Assembly (NCBI GenBank): GCA_049999725.1
Contig: JBNGIS010012426.1
Location: 1 to 25,512 of the forward strand
Source of the DNA: Haplomitrium mnioides
Lineage: Eukaryota > Marchantiophyta > Haplomitriopsida > Calobryales
Direction of reading: 5' to 3'
Length of the DNA: 25,512 nt
The position numbers and the translations under genes were made by a program. Under the pieces are notes generated by a model. The model worked only from the letters and a program-made list of their open reading frames with translations, had not been told where the DNA came from and made no database searches. Position 1 is the first letter of the stretch. Every line of letters begins with the position of its first letter. Below are positions 9,474 through 18,864 of the stretch, one piece after another.

Positions 9474-9898
9474 TGTAATAGTACAAGCATAAGGTTGTGC
9501 TATTTGTAAGAAAATAGAGAGGAGTGAAGGAAGTGGTAGTGAGTCACTTTTAAGGTTAAGATTGGATTACTTGTCTTTGAAGTCACTTTTGGTAGAGAGT
9601 CACTTTAGCTTTCGAAGTCACTTTTGGTAAAGCGTCACTTTTAGGGTTGAAATTAGAAGTGACTTGTAAGTGAAGAAAGAGGAAGGACACCCTCTTCTCT
9701 TGTATAAATAGAAGGGCTTCTTAGCCTTACTCCTCATTTTGGAGTTCCTCTCGAATCACTTGGGTTCTTTGGTTGTTTGGCTTTTGCTTGCACTCTTGGT
9801 CTAAGCTTGGACCTTGAGTTGCTTTTGGTTGAAGTACTCTATTAGAGTTCACAATGAGTTCTTACTTATTTGGATTTGATCTTTGAGATTCTTTTACA
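9474..9898 (+). repeat. 5' LTR of chromovirus
   Basis: 425 bp with TG...CA ends. It aligns along its length to 14048-14464. It holds a TATA box at 9703-9711 and, in U3, five copies of a (A/C)GTCACTTT(T) motif between 9542 and 9641, followed by the inverted form AGTGACTT near 9658. The repeated-motif segment is where the two LTRs differ most (indels), as expected for slippage between short repeats. Confidence 0.93.
9703..9711 (+). promoter_or_regulatory. TATA box of 5' LTR
   Basis: TATAAATAG. The matching place in the 3' LTR reads TATAAATTG (14269-14277). Transcription would be expected to begin about 30 bp downstream, defining the R region. Confidence 0.65.
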
Positions 9899-9899
9899 T

Positions 9900-9910
9900 T
9901 GGTATCAAAG
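9900..9910 (+). other. Primer binding site (initiator tRNA-Met type)
   Basis: TGGTATCAAAG starts two bases after the 5' LTR. It matches the 3' end complement of plant initiator tRNA-Met (TGGTATCAGAG) except at one base. The same site occurs after the LTR at 24284-24752. Confidence 0.8.
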
Positions 9911-9937
9911 GTACGGTTCGTTTTTGGTGTGAGCTAT

Positions 9938-10560
9938 ATGGAGAGTCAAGAGGAGGTGATTCACGCAATGGAACAACAACTTGAACATCTTTCATGCCTT
10001 TTGGAAGTGAGAATAAAAGAAAGAGCAATGTTTCGAGAAGAAGAGAGTTATAGGCGATTTCCAATGCCAAAAGCATATGATGGAAAGGTGACTTGTGGTG
10101 CTTGTGAGAACTTTATTTTTGATTGTGAACAATATTTTGAAGCTACAAACATTAGAGAGGATAGTTGCTGAATTCTATTTGTGGCAAGCCAATTAGGAGT
10201 TGCAAAGACTTGGTGGAGGTATCAAATAGAACAAGCACAATGTGGATTTGTTGCTCTTATTGTTTCTTGGCATGAGTTCAAAGAAGGAGTGATTTCAAGA
10301 TTTAGGGTTGTAAATGCTTCAAAAATAGCAAGAGATCGATTGGCCAAATTGAAGCAACTTGGTATAGTGAGAAATTATGTGACACATTTTCAAGATACAA
10401 TTATGCAAAGTCCTAATATAAGAGAAGAAGAAGCACTAGACCGCTTTGCTTGGGGATTGAAGCCTTGCATGAGAACAAAAGTTACTATGAGAGAGCCTAC
10501 TCAATTAGAAGAAGTAATGCGTATGACGGAGCGGCATGACTCATTACTCACGGCTACAGA
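9938..10560 (+). pseudogene. Chromovirus gag (capsid region)
   Basis: Gag forms the cytoplasmic particle that packages element RNA. The ATG at 9938-9940 follows the primer binding site by 27 bp. The reading continues through FPMPKAYDGKVT, a TGA stop at 10169-10171, and then the retrotransposon gag core with KTWWRYQ, WHEFKEGVISRF, RDRLAKLKQLG, VRNYVTHFQ, ALDRFAWGLKP and LEEVMRMTE. These blocks match the capsid (Retrotrans_gag) pattern of plant chromoviruses. No CX2CX4HX4C zinc knuckle is visible between the capsid core and protease, where one is usual, and the spacer is only about 100 bp, so the nucleocapsid part is probably deleted. The element cannot make a full Gag. Confidence 0.85.
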
Positions 10561-10629
10561 AGTTAGATCTTGTCCTCAACCATTCGAACATCATTCTCAA
10601 AACCTTGCAAGCTCTAATGGAATTAAAAT

Positions 10630-11059
10630 TCCGACAAGAGTTCGAGGTACCTTGTTCTGTCTTGATGGTATGATTGAGGAGTACTCTTGTAGAATGTTGG
10701 TCGATAGTAGGAGTTCTGAAAATTTTATGTCACTACGTTTTGCTAAGATAATCAAAGAAAAATATAGGCCTATCAAGGGGAGTGTTGTGACTATGGCTGA
10801 TGGCCAAAAGCATGACGTGTTTTGCTCTCAAAAGCCATTCCTTCTAAGGATTGGAAAAGAGTATACGGAATCTATACAATTTGTTATTGCACTTGTACAA
10901 TATGACATCATTTTAGAATTGCCTTGGCTTGAAGAAAGGTCCGCTCAATTTGATTGGGGAAAACGACAAATTCAAGTTACCTTACAAGGTAAGAAATTTC
11001 TTTTGGGGTGTTTGACACCATTGGTGAAGAAGCCTAAATTAGTTCAGCATGTTAATTAA
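10630..11059 (+). pseudogene. Chromovirus aspartic protease
   Basis: The protease cleaves the Gag-Pol polyprotein. The frame shared with gag continues without a break through VRGTLFCLDG and MLVDSRSSENFMS, where retropepsins have the catalytic D(S/T)G. Here the triplet is Asp-Ser-Arg at 10703-10711 (AGG in place of a Gly codon), so activity is probably lost. Later blocks, VVTMADGQK and YDIILELPWLEE followed by FDWGKRQI, match the usual ADG...DVILGMDWL and DW..R patterns. The frame ends at TAA 11057-11059. Confidence 0.85.
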
Positions 11060-12512
11060 GTGGAGCAAGAGTTGCTTGTCTTTACTATTTGGACTAAGCC
11101 TATCATGGACTTGAGTAAGGAGGGAGGAAAAGGTGTGCATACCTTAATGATAGATGATATTTTGAAAGAGTCTGCGTATGTGTTTCCAGAGGATTTTCCA
11201 AATGGGTTACCAAATGATCGAGGAATGCCTTTTCCGATTGAGTTGATACCGAGAAGCACTCCTTATAATCAACCTATATATTACCACAAGAATTAGAGAA
11301 GCTTTGAAAGACATTGACGGATCTTCTTGAGAAGGATTTCATTCAACACAGTACTTCTCTTTAGAGAGCTCTAGTATTCTTTGTACCAAAGAAAGATGGT
11401 TGATTTTGTCTTTGTACAGATTATCGAGGATTGAATAATCAAATATTGAAGAATGTCTATCCTCTACCTTGTATTGATGATTTGTTGGATCAATTGAGTG
11501 GCGCACGATTCTTTTCTAAGTTGGATTTTTGAAGTGGCTATTGGCAAATTATAATCAAGCCAAGTGATGTACCAAAGACAACTTTTTGCACAAGGTATGG
11601 GCATTTTGAGTGAAAGTTCTTACATTTGGTCTTACTAATGATCTGGCAATATTCATGGATCAAATGCATTGAGTTTTTGATGGGTTATTGGATAAGTCAG
11701 TGTTGGTATTTTTGGATGATATCCTTATCTTTAGTAAAAGTGAAGTTGAGTATCGTGCTCATCTCAAAGAGGTACTACAACGACTATGCAATTGGAAGTT
11801 TTATTGCAAGAAGTCTAAGTGTGAGTTTTAGAAGCAAGAGGTGACTTATTTAGGGCATAAAATGTTTGTGGATGGTATCAAGATGGAGGAAGAGAAAATT
11901 AATGCTATTGTAGAGTGGCCAACACCGAATAATGCAAAGGATGTTTGAGATTTTAATGGATTAACAAGTTTTTATCAAAGATTCATTCATTACTATGGTC
12001 ATATTGTTGCAACGTTTGCAGATTTACTAGGAAAGGATGCAAAGTTCAAATGGACGACCAAGAAGCAAGTGGCATTTCAACAACTCAAGGTTGCAGTGAC
12101 ATCTCGTCCAATTCTACAACCATATGACCCAAAGAGACATTGTATAGTTGATTTTGATGCTTCTAATTTTGCTATTGGAGCGGTTTTATAGCAAGAGTTT
12201 GAGGATGGACTTCATCCAATTTCCTTCATGTCACGTCGATTGAATGCGATGGAGAGAAATTATTCTGCAAGTGATCAAGAGCAGTTAGCAATGGTTTATG
12301 CTACCAAGGTATGGAGACACTATTTTTTGGGCAAACATGTACTTATGCGCATAGACCACAAGCCATTGCTTCAAGCAATTCACTTGGAAAATATGACAAG
12401 TCGTCATCATCGATGGGAAGATCAACTACAACTCGTTGATTTCAAATTGGAGTACAAGCCGGGAAGGTTCCACACTATTCCTGATGCATTGTTTCAAAGA
12501 CCGGATCATTGA
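11060..12512 (+). pseudogene. Chromovirus reverse transcriptase and RNase H
   Basis: RT and RNase H copy element RNA to DNA. RT blocks in order: FPEDFPNGLP and [83 protein letters not shown], and the catalytic FLDDILIFS at 11709-11735 (Asp-Asp intact). RNase H blocks: DASNFAIGAVL, ISFMSRRLN, ERNYSASDQEQLAMVYA, RIDHKPLLQ, RWEDQLQLVDFKLEYKPGR and IPDALFQRPD before TGA 12510-12512. Stops interrupt at least eight places and frameshifts occur near 11290 and 11630. Several stops fall exactly where the family has Arg (SGYW, VFDG and DFNG contexts), Trp (FEWK, FWKQ) or Gln. Confidence 0.92.
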
Positions 12513-13830
12513 ATAAATACACTAGAGATAGCAAATGCTAGTATATTACATCTTAATGAAAAAACCTGTGATGGCTTTCGACAAAAGTTACAAGAAGACG
12601 CCTTCTTTACTCTTGTTAGAGTAGGTTTGGTGGTACAAGATAGTGAGTATCATACCTTTTCCATTCGGGATGGTGTTCTCTATCAGAGCTATCAAATATA
12701 TGTTCCTCAAAATGATGCGCTTCGAATGTCACGTTTGCAAGAAGCACATGATATTCCAATTTTTTGGCATCTTGGAGTAGACAAGACTATAGAGTTGCTT
12801 TAACAGACTTGGTGGTGGCCAAACCTAGCTCGAGATGTTCATGGCTTTGTTCGTTCTTGTGAAAGTTGTCAATGAAACAAGGCTTTAAATCAAAAACCAG
12901 CTGGTCTTCTACAACCATTATCAATTCCTACTGCTCGGTGGGAACATGTAAGGTTGGATCTTATCACTTCGCTTCCAACCATGTCTCGTGGGTTTATGGC
13001 CATTGTGGTGTTTATGGATAAGCTAAGCAAATAAATTCATCTAGCACCGACAGTGGATATGGTGGATGCTCCACAATTGGCGAAGATTTATTTTGATACA
13101 ATCTTCCGATATCATGGAATGCCAAAGGTACTTATATATGATAGAGATCCATGAGTTACTGGGAAGTTTTAGCGAGAGTTATTCACACTTTTGGGTACCA
13201 AACTATCTATTTCTACGGCGTATCATCCTCAAACAGATGGCACACCGAACGGGCCAATCGAATTGTGGAGGATATGCTTCGAGCATTTATCAATGTTCAT
13301 CATACGGATTGGGATAGTTTTTTTACTAGATGTGGAGTTTGCATACAACAACTCCAAACAAGCAACTACTGGTTTTTCTCATTTCTTTCTTAATTCTAGT
13401 CAACATCCTCTTATTCCTGATGGTTTGCTTTCTCCTTTGCTTTCCAATGTTCTCAATCTTTCTACATTTTTGTCTCGTTTATCTTCCTCGTTGCAAGATG
13501 CCAGAAACCATTTTGTTATTGCTCAAAATTGGCAAAAACAATTTGCCAATAAACATTGTCGTGATTGCTCTTATGTTAGGTGACCAAGTTATGTTATCCA
13601 CTCATAATTTTCCATTGTCTTTAAATACTCAAGTCCAATAGTTATCTCTTGTTTAGATTAATCCTTTCTCTATTTCTCAGGTTATTTCTCCCGTTGCTTA
13701 TAAACTTGATCTTCCTCTTCATATGAAGATTCATCCCGTGTTCTATATGTCTAAATTTAAGTCTTTTGTTCCTCGTCCATCTTCTTTTCCAAATCGTGTT
13801 CAACTTCCTCCTCTGGTCATTGTTCTTGAT
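12513..13830 (+). pseudogene. Chromovirus integrase
   Basis: Integrase inserts the cDNA into the chromosome. The zinc-binding HHCC part is visible: EAHDIPIFWHLGVDKT, WWWPNLARDVHGFV, then CESC. The core follows with PAGLLQPL, the first catalytic Asp in VRLDLITSLP, the second in LIYDRDP, then TAYHPQTDG and, one frame over, TERANRIVEDMLRAF containing the Glu region. The end carries FAYNNS and AYKLDLPLHMKIHPVF with the usual integrase C-terminal sequence. Stops interrupt after ELL, CESCQ, LSK, DRDP and GKF, and frameshifts fall near 13240 and 13320. It is inactive in this copy. Confidence 0.9.
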
Positions 13831-13832
13831 GA

Positions 13833-14034
13833 TCCTGAAGAATTTGAAGTAGACAGCATTTTGGCGAAAAGAGTTATCAAGTGAAGGCAGCATCCACAAG
13901 TTTAATACAAGGTTTTGTGAAAAGGATATCCACCTCATGATGCTACTTAGAAACCTTCTTCAAATTTTGAGAATGCTCAAGAAGCTATTAAACTTTTTGA
14001 AAGTTGTGGCAATGACGAGGACGTCATCGACTAG
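13833..14034 (+). pseudogene. Chromovirus chromodomain
   Basis: Follows the integrase. The reading EEFEVDSILAKRVIK, stop, YKVL, stop, KGYPPHDAT, stop, KPSSNFENAQEAIKLFE matches the chromodomain pattern (EVExIL...YLVKWKGYP..ExTWEPxxNL.NAxxxIxxFE), which targets insertion to marked heterochromatin. The two Trp of the pattern are both replaced by stops (TGA and TAG), each one G-to-A step from TGG, so the aromatic cage is lost. The polyprotein frame closes at TAG 14032-14034, just before the polypurine tract. Confidence 0.87.
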
Positions 14035-14044
14035 AAGGTGGGGA
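14035..14044 (+). other. Polypurine tract of chromovirus
   Basis: AAGGTGGGGA, three bases before the 3' LTR. It is the expected primer site for second-strand synthesis; one T interrupts the purines. Confidence 0.75.
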
Positions 14045-14047
14045 TTA

Positions 14048-14464
14048 TGTAATAGTATAAGTATAAGGTTGTGCTATTTATAAGAAAATAGAGAGGAGTG
14101 AAAGAAGTGGTAGTGAGTCAATTTTAGGGTTAAGATTGGATTACTTGTCTTTGAAGTCACTTTTGGTAGAGAGTCACTTTTAGGTTATTTGCTTTCGAAG
14201 TCACTTTTAGGGTTGAAATTAGAAGTGACTTGTAAGTGAAGAAAGAGGAAGGACACCTTCTTCTCTTGTATAAATTGAAGGGCTTCTTAGCCCCACTCCT
14301 CATTCTGGAGTTCCTCTCGAATCACTTGGGTTCTTTGGTTGCTTGACTTTTGCTTGCACTCTTGGTCTTAGCTTGGACCTTGAGTTGCTTTTGGTTGAAG
14401 TACTCTATTAGAGTTCACTATGAGTTTTTACTCATTTGGATTTGGTCTTTGAGATTCTTTTACA
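14048..14464 (+). repeat. 3' LTR of chromovirus
   Basis: 417 bp, TGTAATAGTATAAG at the start and GATTCTTTTACA at the end. It is followed by CTAGC, the right target duplication (14465-14469). Compared with the 5' LTR it has about twenty substitutions by eye and a shorter, rearranged AGTCACTTTT repeat segment. Confidence 0.92.
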
Positions 14465-14501
14465 CTAGCTCTCTACTTCTAATCTTCCTTTGCTTCATTC
14501 T

Positions 14502-14807
14502 CGCAAGCTCGCTGTTCATTTTATTGGACTATTTTCTATCTTTGTTCATATCAGTGAAGTGGCTTATTAGTTGGTTTTACCTTCTCACATGAAGATTCAT
14601 CCAGTCTTTCAATTCTCTTTACTATAGGCTTTTGAACCTTGCTCTACCTCCTTTACAAGTATATAAGAATCCTCTCCACCACATAAACTTATTGATGGTC
14701 ATGAAGAGTTTGAGGTTGAACAACTTGTTAAGAAACATACTTATCGTTGTAGCCATTGTGAGATTGTTGAATATTTGGTGGCTATTCTATTTTGCAAAGC
14801 CATTTGA
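14502..14807 (+). pseudogene. Tail of a second gypsy pol (integrase C-terminus plus chromodomain remnant)
   Basis: One frame reads RKLAVHFIGLFSIFVHISEVAY, stop, then LPSHMKIHPVFQFSLL, stop, and after another stop LIDGHEEFEVEQLVKKHTYR and IVEYLV, ending in TGA 14805-14807. RKL..xFIGPF, ISEVAYxLxLP, MKIHPVFHxSLL and DGHEEFEVExIL are standard ends of gypsy integrase and the start of a chromodomain. The rest of the chromodomain is degraded. The start is cut by the chromovirus at 9474-14464, whose right flank is at 14465. The matching upstream pol is not on the other side, so this older element was truncated or deleted before or during that insertion. Confidence 0.85.
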
Positions 14808-14893
14808 GAACTCTAAAAGAATTTGGCTAATGTATCCGCTCTAATTCACTCTTTTTTAGAACTCTCTTTCTTGTAACAAGGGTGTTGTCTATT

Positions 14894-14908
14894 AAAAGAG
14901 AGGAGGAT
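14894..14908 (+). other. Polypurine tract of the second gypsy element
   Basis: AAAAGAGAGGAGGAT, nearly all purine. It lies about 90 bp after the pol remnant and directly before a likely LTR start. Confidence 0.6.
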
Positions 14909-15487
14909 CGTAACGGATACTAACTTTAGTAAGCAATAACTAAAATGGAGTAAAATATAGAGTCAACTATATTTAGAAAGTCATTACTAAGTTAGAGTAT
15001 CAAGAATTGGTAGTTGTTATAGATAGAAAGACACGTGGCAAGAAGAGAGAAAGTTAACAAATTAAAGTGAATGAGAAAGTCTAGAGAGACTACTTTAAAA
15101 GAGTCCAATGACACGTAGCAAGCGGAAGATGATAGGAAGTAGAAGGTTCTAAAATAAGTACACGTAGCAGAAAGAGAACTTAAAAGAAATAAAAGGTTCT
15201 AAGATTATAACAAATGGCAGAAGCATAATAAAACTAAAGGGTAGTCCAAACAGAGTGAAAGAAAAGGGTGGTCCAATTGGAAGAGCATAGAAAAGGAACC
15301 AATAATGTTCTTCTATTTATGTAAGTGGGTCGCTTTCTATTTAGTATATAAAGAAAGGATAGTGCCTTGTTGAGCATCTCTTACCTTAGGGGTTTTGGGA
15401 AGTTCTTTATGTGCTACACTTGTGCTAACTTGTATGTGTTGTATTTGTGCTAACTTGTATGTATAATACGTGTGTGTAGTGTTTACA
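14909..15487 (+). repeat. Putative 3' LTR of the second gypsy element
   Basis: It begins CGTAACGGATAC right after the polypurine tract (TG may have become CG). It contains a TATA box TATATAAA at 15345-15352 and could end at TTTACA near 15487. No second copy is in the window, so the right edge is a guess. Confidence 0.5.
15345..15352 (+). promoter_or_regulatory. TATA box in putative LTR
   Basis: AGTATATAAAGAAAGG context, at a place consistent with the U3/R junction of the putative LTR. Confidence 0.45.
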
Positions 15488-16260
15488 CACAACTAGCTAA
15501 ATTTCCCCTTAATTTTTTTTCCTTTGCGTGATAATATGCCAAAGAGGGTTATAAATGTGTAGAGCCACCCTCTCATATTTTCTTCCTTTTTGATTGTCAA
15601 TGAAATGACTGTGCATTTGTAGCATATCATTACAAGTATCCAAGACAAGATTGCTCCAATCATGTGTTAAACTCATAAGTAAAGAGTAAATTTGTTGTTA
15701 TTTTCCAAAATTTTAGCTGGTTTCAACTACTTACAAGGAAAACCAAACAAAACTCTCAACTAGCATTTGAGATGCCTTCCTAGCACCTCCTTCTTATGAG
15801 TCTCTTACAACTCTACCCACATGCTACAACAACTTCAAAGCCTCTTGCTTGTTGCCATCAAGCACATGTCATGACTTGAACTTGATATTTGCTACTCAAC
15901 TACATCTCTAGCATAGCACCCCTCAATGCCTCTCTCTTGCACTCCAAATTCCTCACTCCATACCCTCCTCACTCTTAGGTCTCCTTGAAGATATGACTAA
16001 TACACATTCTATAGATAAGACAAAACTGCTCATCCACATATGCATACGTGTGATTTGATGAATAGAGATTTCCCCCAAGCTCTTTTCTTGATAAAAATTT
16101 GAAGTATATATAAAAAGCATGCTTTTTATCTTAATAAACCTCAAAGTATAAGCATCAATAGGAGTATCCCAAAATAAATCAAGACCTTTTAATTTATACT
16201 AACTATTGAATGTAGTTCTAACTATTCATAAAGTGGATTATGCTTATTAGCTCAAAAATG
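15488..16260. other. Gene-free stretch
   Basis: AT-rich sequence without a recognisable gene or element motif. It separates the gypsy tail from the minus-strand copia relic. Confidence 0.5.
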
Positions 16261-16452
16261 TGTAAATTCTCTGAATTCATCTTCTCTTATATAATCATCA
16301 TACTCATAATCATATATCATTATATATGTTCATAGCCATATATCTAACTACCTCTAGATAAATATCTATAGATATCTAACACGATCATTAGTGCTAATTA
16401 TAGATTAGGTTAGCTAACTAGTAGTGAATTAGATTATCATTATATCTTAACA
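16261..16452 (-). repeat. Putative 3' LTR of the copia relic
   Basis: On the minus strand it starts TGTTAAGATATAATG immediately after AAAGGGGAG and could end at GAATTTACA (192 bp with TG...CA ends). The start is well supported by the polypurine tract. The end is not confirmed by a second copy. Confidence 0.5.
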
Positions 16453-16463
16453 CTCCCCTTTAG
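16453..16463 (-). other. Polypurine tract of the copia relic
   Basis: The minus strand reads CTAAAGGGGAG directly before the LTR start TGTTAAG. Confidence 0.75.
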
Positions 16464-16796
16464 TTGTAATATGGGAATGCTACAAACAAACATATAAATG
16501 ATAATGTGAAAAACTCTATCACCAAGTCCAAAAAAATGTTTCTTATACAAGTTACAAGTGTTGTCTAATTAAAACTCTCTCATATCCTTGCTAGGGAAAG
16601 AATACAACCACTTGACTTGCAAAACATAAAAATCTCAATCATAAGAAAATAATATCACAAAGGCAATAGGCTTGATAATCTTTGTAAGCGATACCATAAC
16701 AATGAGTCTTTTGCATTATTGGAGTCAAAAGGCTTAGCAAGTAAGCCAACATTGTTGTCTTTCTAGTAAAGCTTATACGTGAATAGTATTGCCTTG

Positions 16797-17189
16797 CTAC
16801 TCATATGTGAAAGAAAATTTTGGTGTGATGTGTTTGATACGATCGCCATTGATAAATCTTTTGGAAACTTGTTCAATACATGCACAATTATCTTCAAAAA
16901 TAACAGTGTGGTTTGATAATATAGGTAAACCACAATACATACTAAAATGATCAAGTATCATATGCAACCAAATGCACTCTCTACTAGCCTCATATAAAGC
17001 AATGATCTCAATATAGTTGTAAGAGGTGCAAGTGAGTGTTTGTTTAGTGCTCTTCGATGAAGCTGCTATTGGACTATAAAAGAATACATATCCAGTTTGG
17101 GATTTGGCATCTTTTAGATCAAATAAATATCTAGAATCAATGTATTCAGCAAGAATCTTGTCAATATGCTTGAGATAGAATAGTCTCAT
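16797..17189 (-). pseudogene. Copia RNase H
   Basis: Minus-strand blocks: DSRYLFDLKDAKSQTGYVFF, STKQTL, IIALYEASRECIWL, FEDNCACIEQV, FINGDRIKHITPKFSFTYE. These follow the copia RNase H pattern (AGYLSDPHKARSQTGYVF, STKQTLVATSSNHAEIIALHEASRECVWL, EDNAACI.Q, GDRTKHISPKFFFTHE). RNase H removes the RNA strand after reverse transcription. This 130-codon stretch is the best preserved part of the element. The usual ADAGY catalytic Asp is not seen at the start, where the sequence is diverged. Confidence 0.9.
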
Positions 17190-17489
17190 ATCTATAGTTC
17201 CTTGTAGGTATCTAAAAATTTAGTTTGGTTTGCTAGAAATATAAGAGCATCGATGGCTAAGACATAAGATTTCTCAAGACTATGTAAGAGCTTAGTTTCA
17301 GTTCTCTTTCTCAACATGTCTTTATCTCAATCTAGAGTCTAATCTCCATAGTAGAAGTCATTAGATAAGCTTTATCCGTATAAAATTGTTCCAAGATCTT
17401 CTTAGTATATGTACTTTTATGTACAAATATACCATCATCAAGGTATTCAAATTGAAGGTGAACAATAGTTGGTCTTTCCAACATACTTT

Positions 17490-18516
17490 ATATCAAAATT
17501 TTTCTTGAAACATCTCAATGGTATACTTAATTAAGGATAGATGACCAAAAAGATTAATATCATCAACATAAATTGCAACAATTATAAATTCTTTAATTGT
17601 ATGTTTTATGAATAAGCATAGTACAATGTCTTCATTGTAATAAAACATAACTAACACCTCGAGATTCTTGAAATCTCTTTTAACTAGATTCCGACACCTT
17701 GTTTTAAGTCCATATATAGATCTCATGATTTGAACTACATATCCATCCTTGGCCAAGGGCATAGATTGATACACTTGAGAGGCAAAAGGTCTACTATCTT
17801 GAGGGACAAGAGGCTCACTCTGTAATTTTTGCATCTAATGGACTATTGGTCCTCATCCCAAACTCACTCATTGCGATCTTATAGTGGTCTCGTGTGTAGA
17901 AGTAGATGTATCGCTCTTAATTTTTCCATTTGATATGATAGATATTCCTTGTGATAAGTTCTAGAGGTACTTTCATATAAATAAATAATTAAATAAATTA
18001 ATTATATAGTCTATAGTATCTTGGTATCTAATAGTCCATAGAAGTATGTTGTCACTATATCCATCTGATGTATCATCCTCTTATGACCTAGAGAAAGTGA
18101 TATCAAAGTTTCTCCTAGGTATTGGTGTATAGCCTTTGGCTACAAGGTGTGTCTTATATTTGACAACATTGCCTTTACCATCTCATTTTCTTAACAAATA
18201 TCCATTGATAACCAATCATATGAGAATGATGAAGTATTAGTACTACACATCCAAGCACTTGCCTCTTTTTCATGGAATTCAATTATGAATTCATCGCTTT
18301 CTCCCATTTCAACCATTCAGAACTCTTTTGTGCTTCTTTGGCAAATCTCGGATCAAGTGGAATATCAAATATAGTTTCAAAAATCATATAAGCAAATGAT
18401 TCATCTATTTGCACATTCTCTCTTTGCAAAACGGTCCTACTATTCATATAATGAATAGAAATTTCATGGCTTTTTGGAGTTTCTAAGGGAATATTTGTCG
18501 GTTGAGTTATGGGCAT
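17490..18516 (-). pseudogene. Copia reverse transcriptase, broken
   Basis: Minus-strand order: DPRFAKEAQKSSEWLKWEKAMNS, LNSMKKRQVLG, MIGYQWIFVKK (18516 to about 18180), a badly decayed middle, then MPLAKDGYVVQIMRSIYGLK and the catalytic YVDDINLFG with VAI before it (17834-17493). The Asp-Asp pair is intact. These blocks match the N-terminal W..A...E...L, GYKWVFVRK, RSLYGLKQ and YVDD motifs of copia RT. Several stops and frameshifts separate them. The segment 17190-17490 should hold the RT thumb but is too diverged to read. Confidence 0.87.
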
Positions 18517-18864
18517 AGCAAATGATGAAATTACATTTGTAAAGGGTGATTTCCTCTTAGTTGAAAAAACTTTTTGCTTAGGCTGAGAATCTTTTGTGCA
18601 CTAATGGAACATCCTCTCTTTGGCTTTGGTGGTTGATCACTCGCTGGTTTGGTCAAAGCTTGTGGTCACCCATAGACATTTGCAATAGATATATGTGCTC
18701 TAGTCACATATGCAATCTCATTGAGTGCATCTAGCAATTGTTCAACCCTTTATTGTCAGTTATAGTTGAGTTCAACTAGTTTATGGAATAACCCAAGAAT
18801 AAAACAATGTGAGGATGAAGTCAAGAGACTATAGTTGTTCTTTTGGTGCATGTTTGTCCTAATT

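Larger units (their letters stand above)
9474..14464 (+). mobile_element. Ty3/gypsy chromovirus, near full length, inactivated
   Basis: A 4,991-bp LTR retrotransposon in the order LTR, primer binding site, gag, protease, RT, RNase H, integrase, chromodomain, polypurine tract, LTR. The domain order (integrase last) and the C-terminal chromodomain place it in the chromovirus branch of Ty3/gypsy. The LTRs begin TGT and end ACA, and 5-bp flanks match at four of five positions. By eye the LTRs differ at about twenty substitutions over about 390 aligned bases plus one rearranged segment, so it is a moderately old insertion. More than a dozen premature stops and several frameshifts make it non-autonomous. 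Related LTRs occur at 4535-4968 and 24284-24752. Confidence 0.93.
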
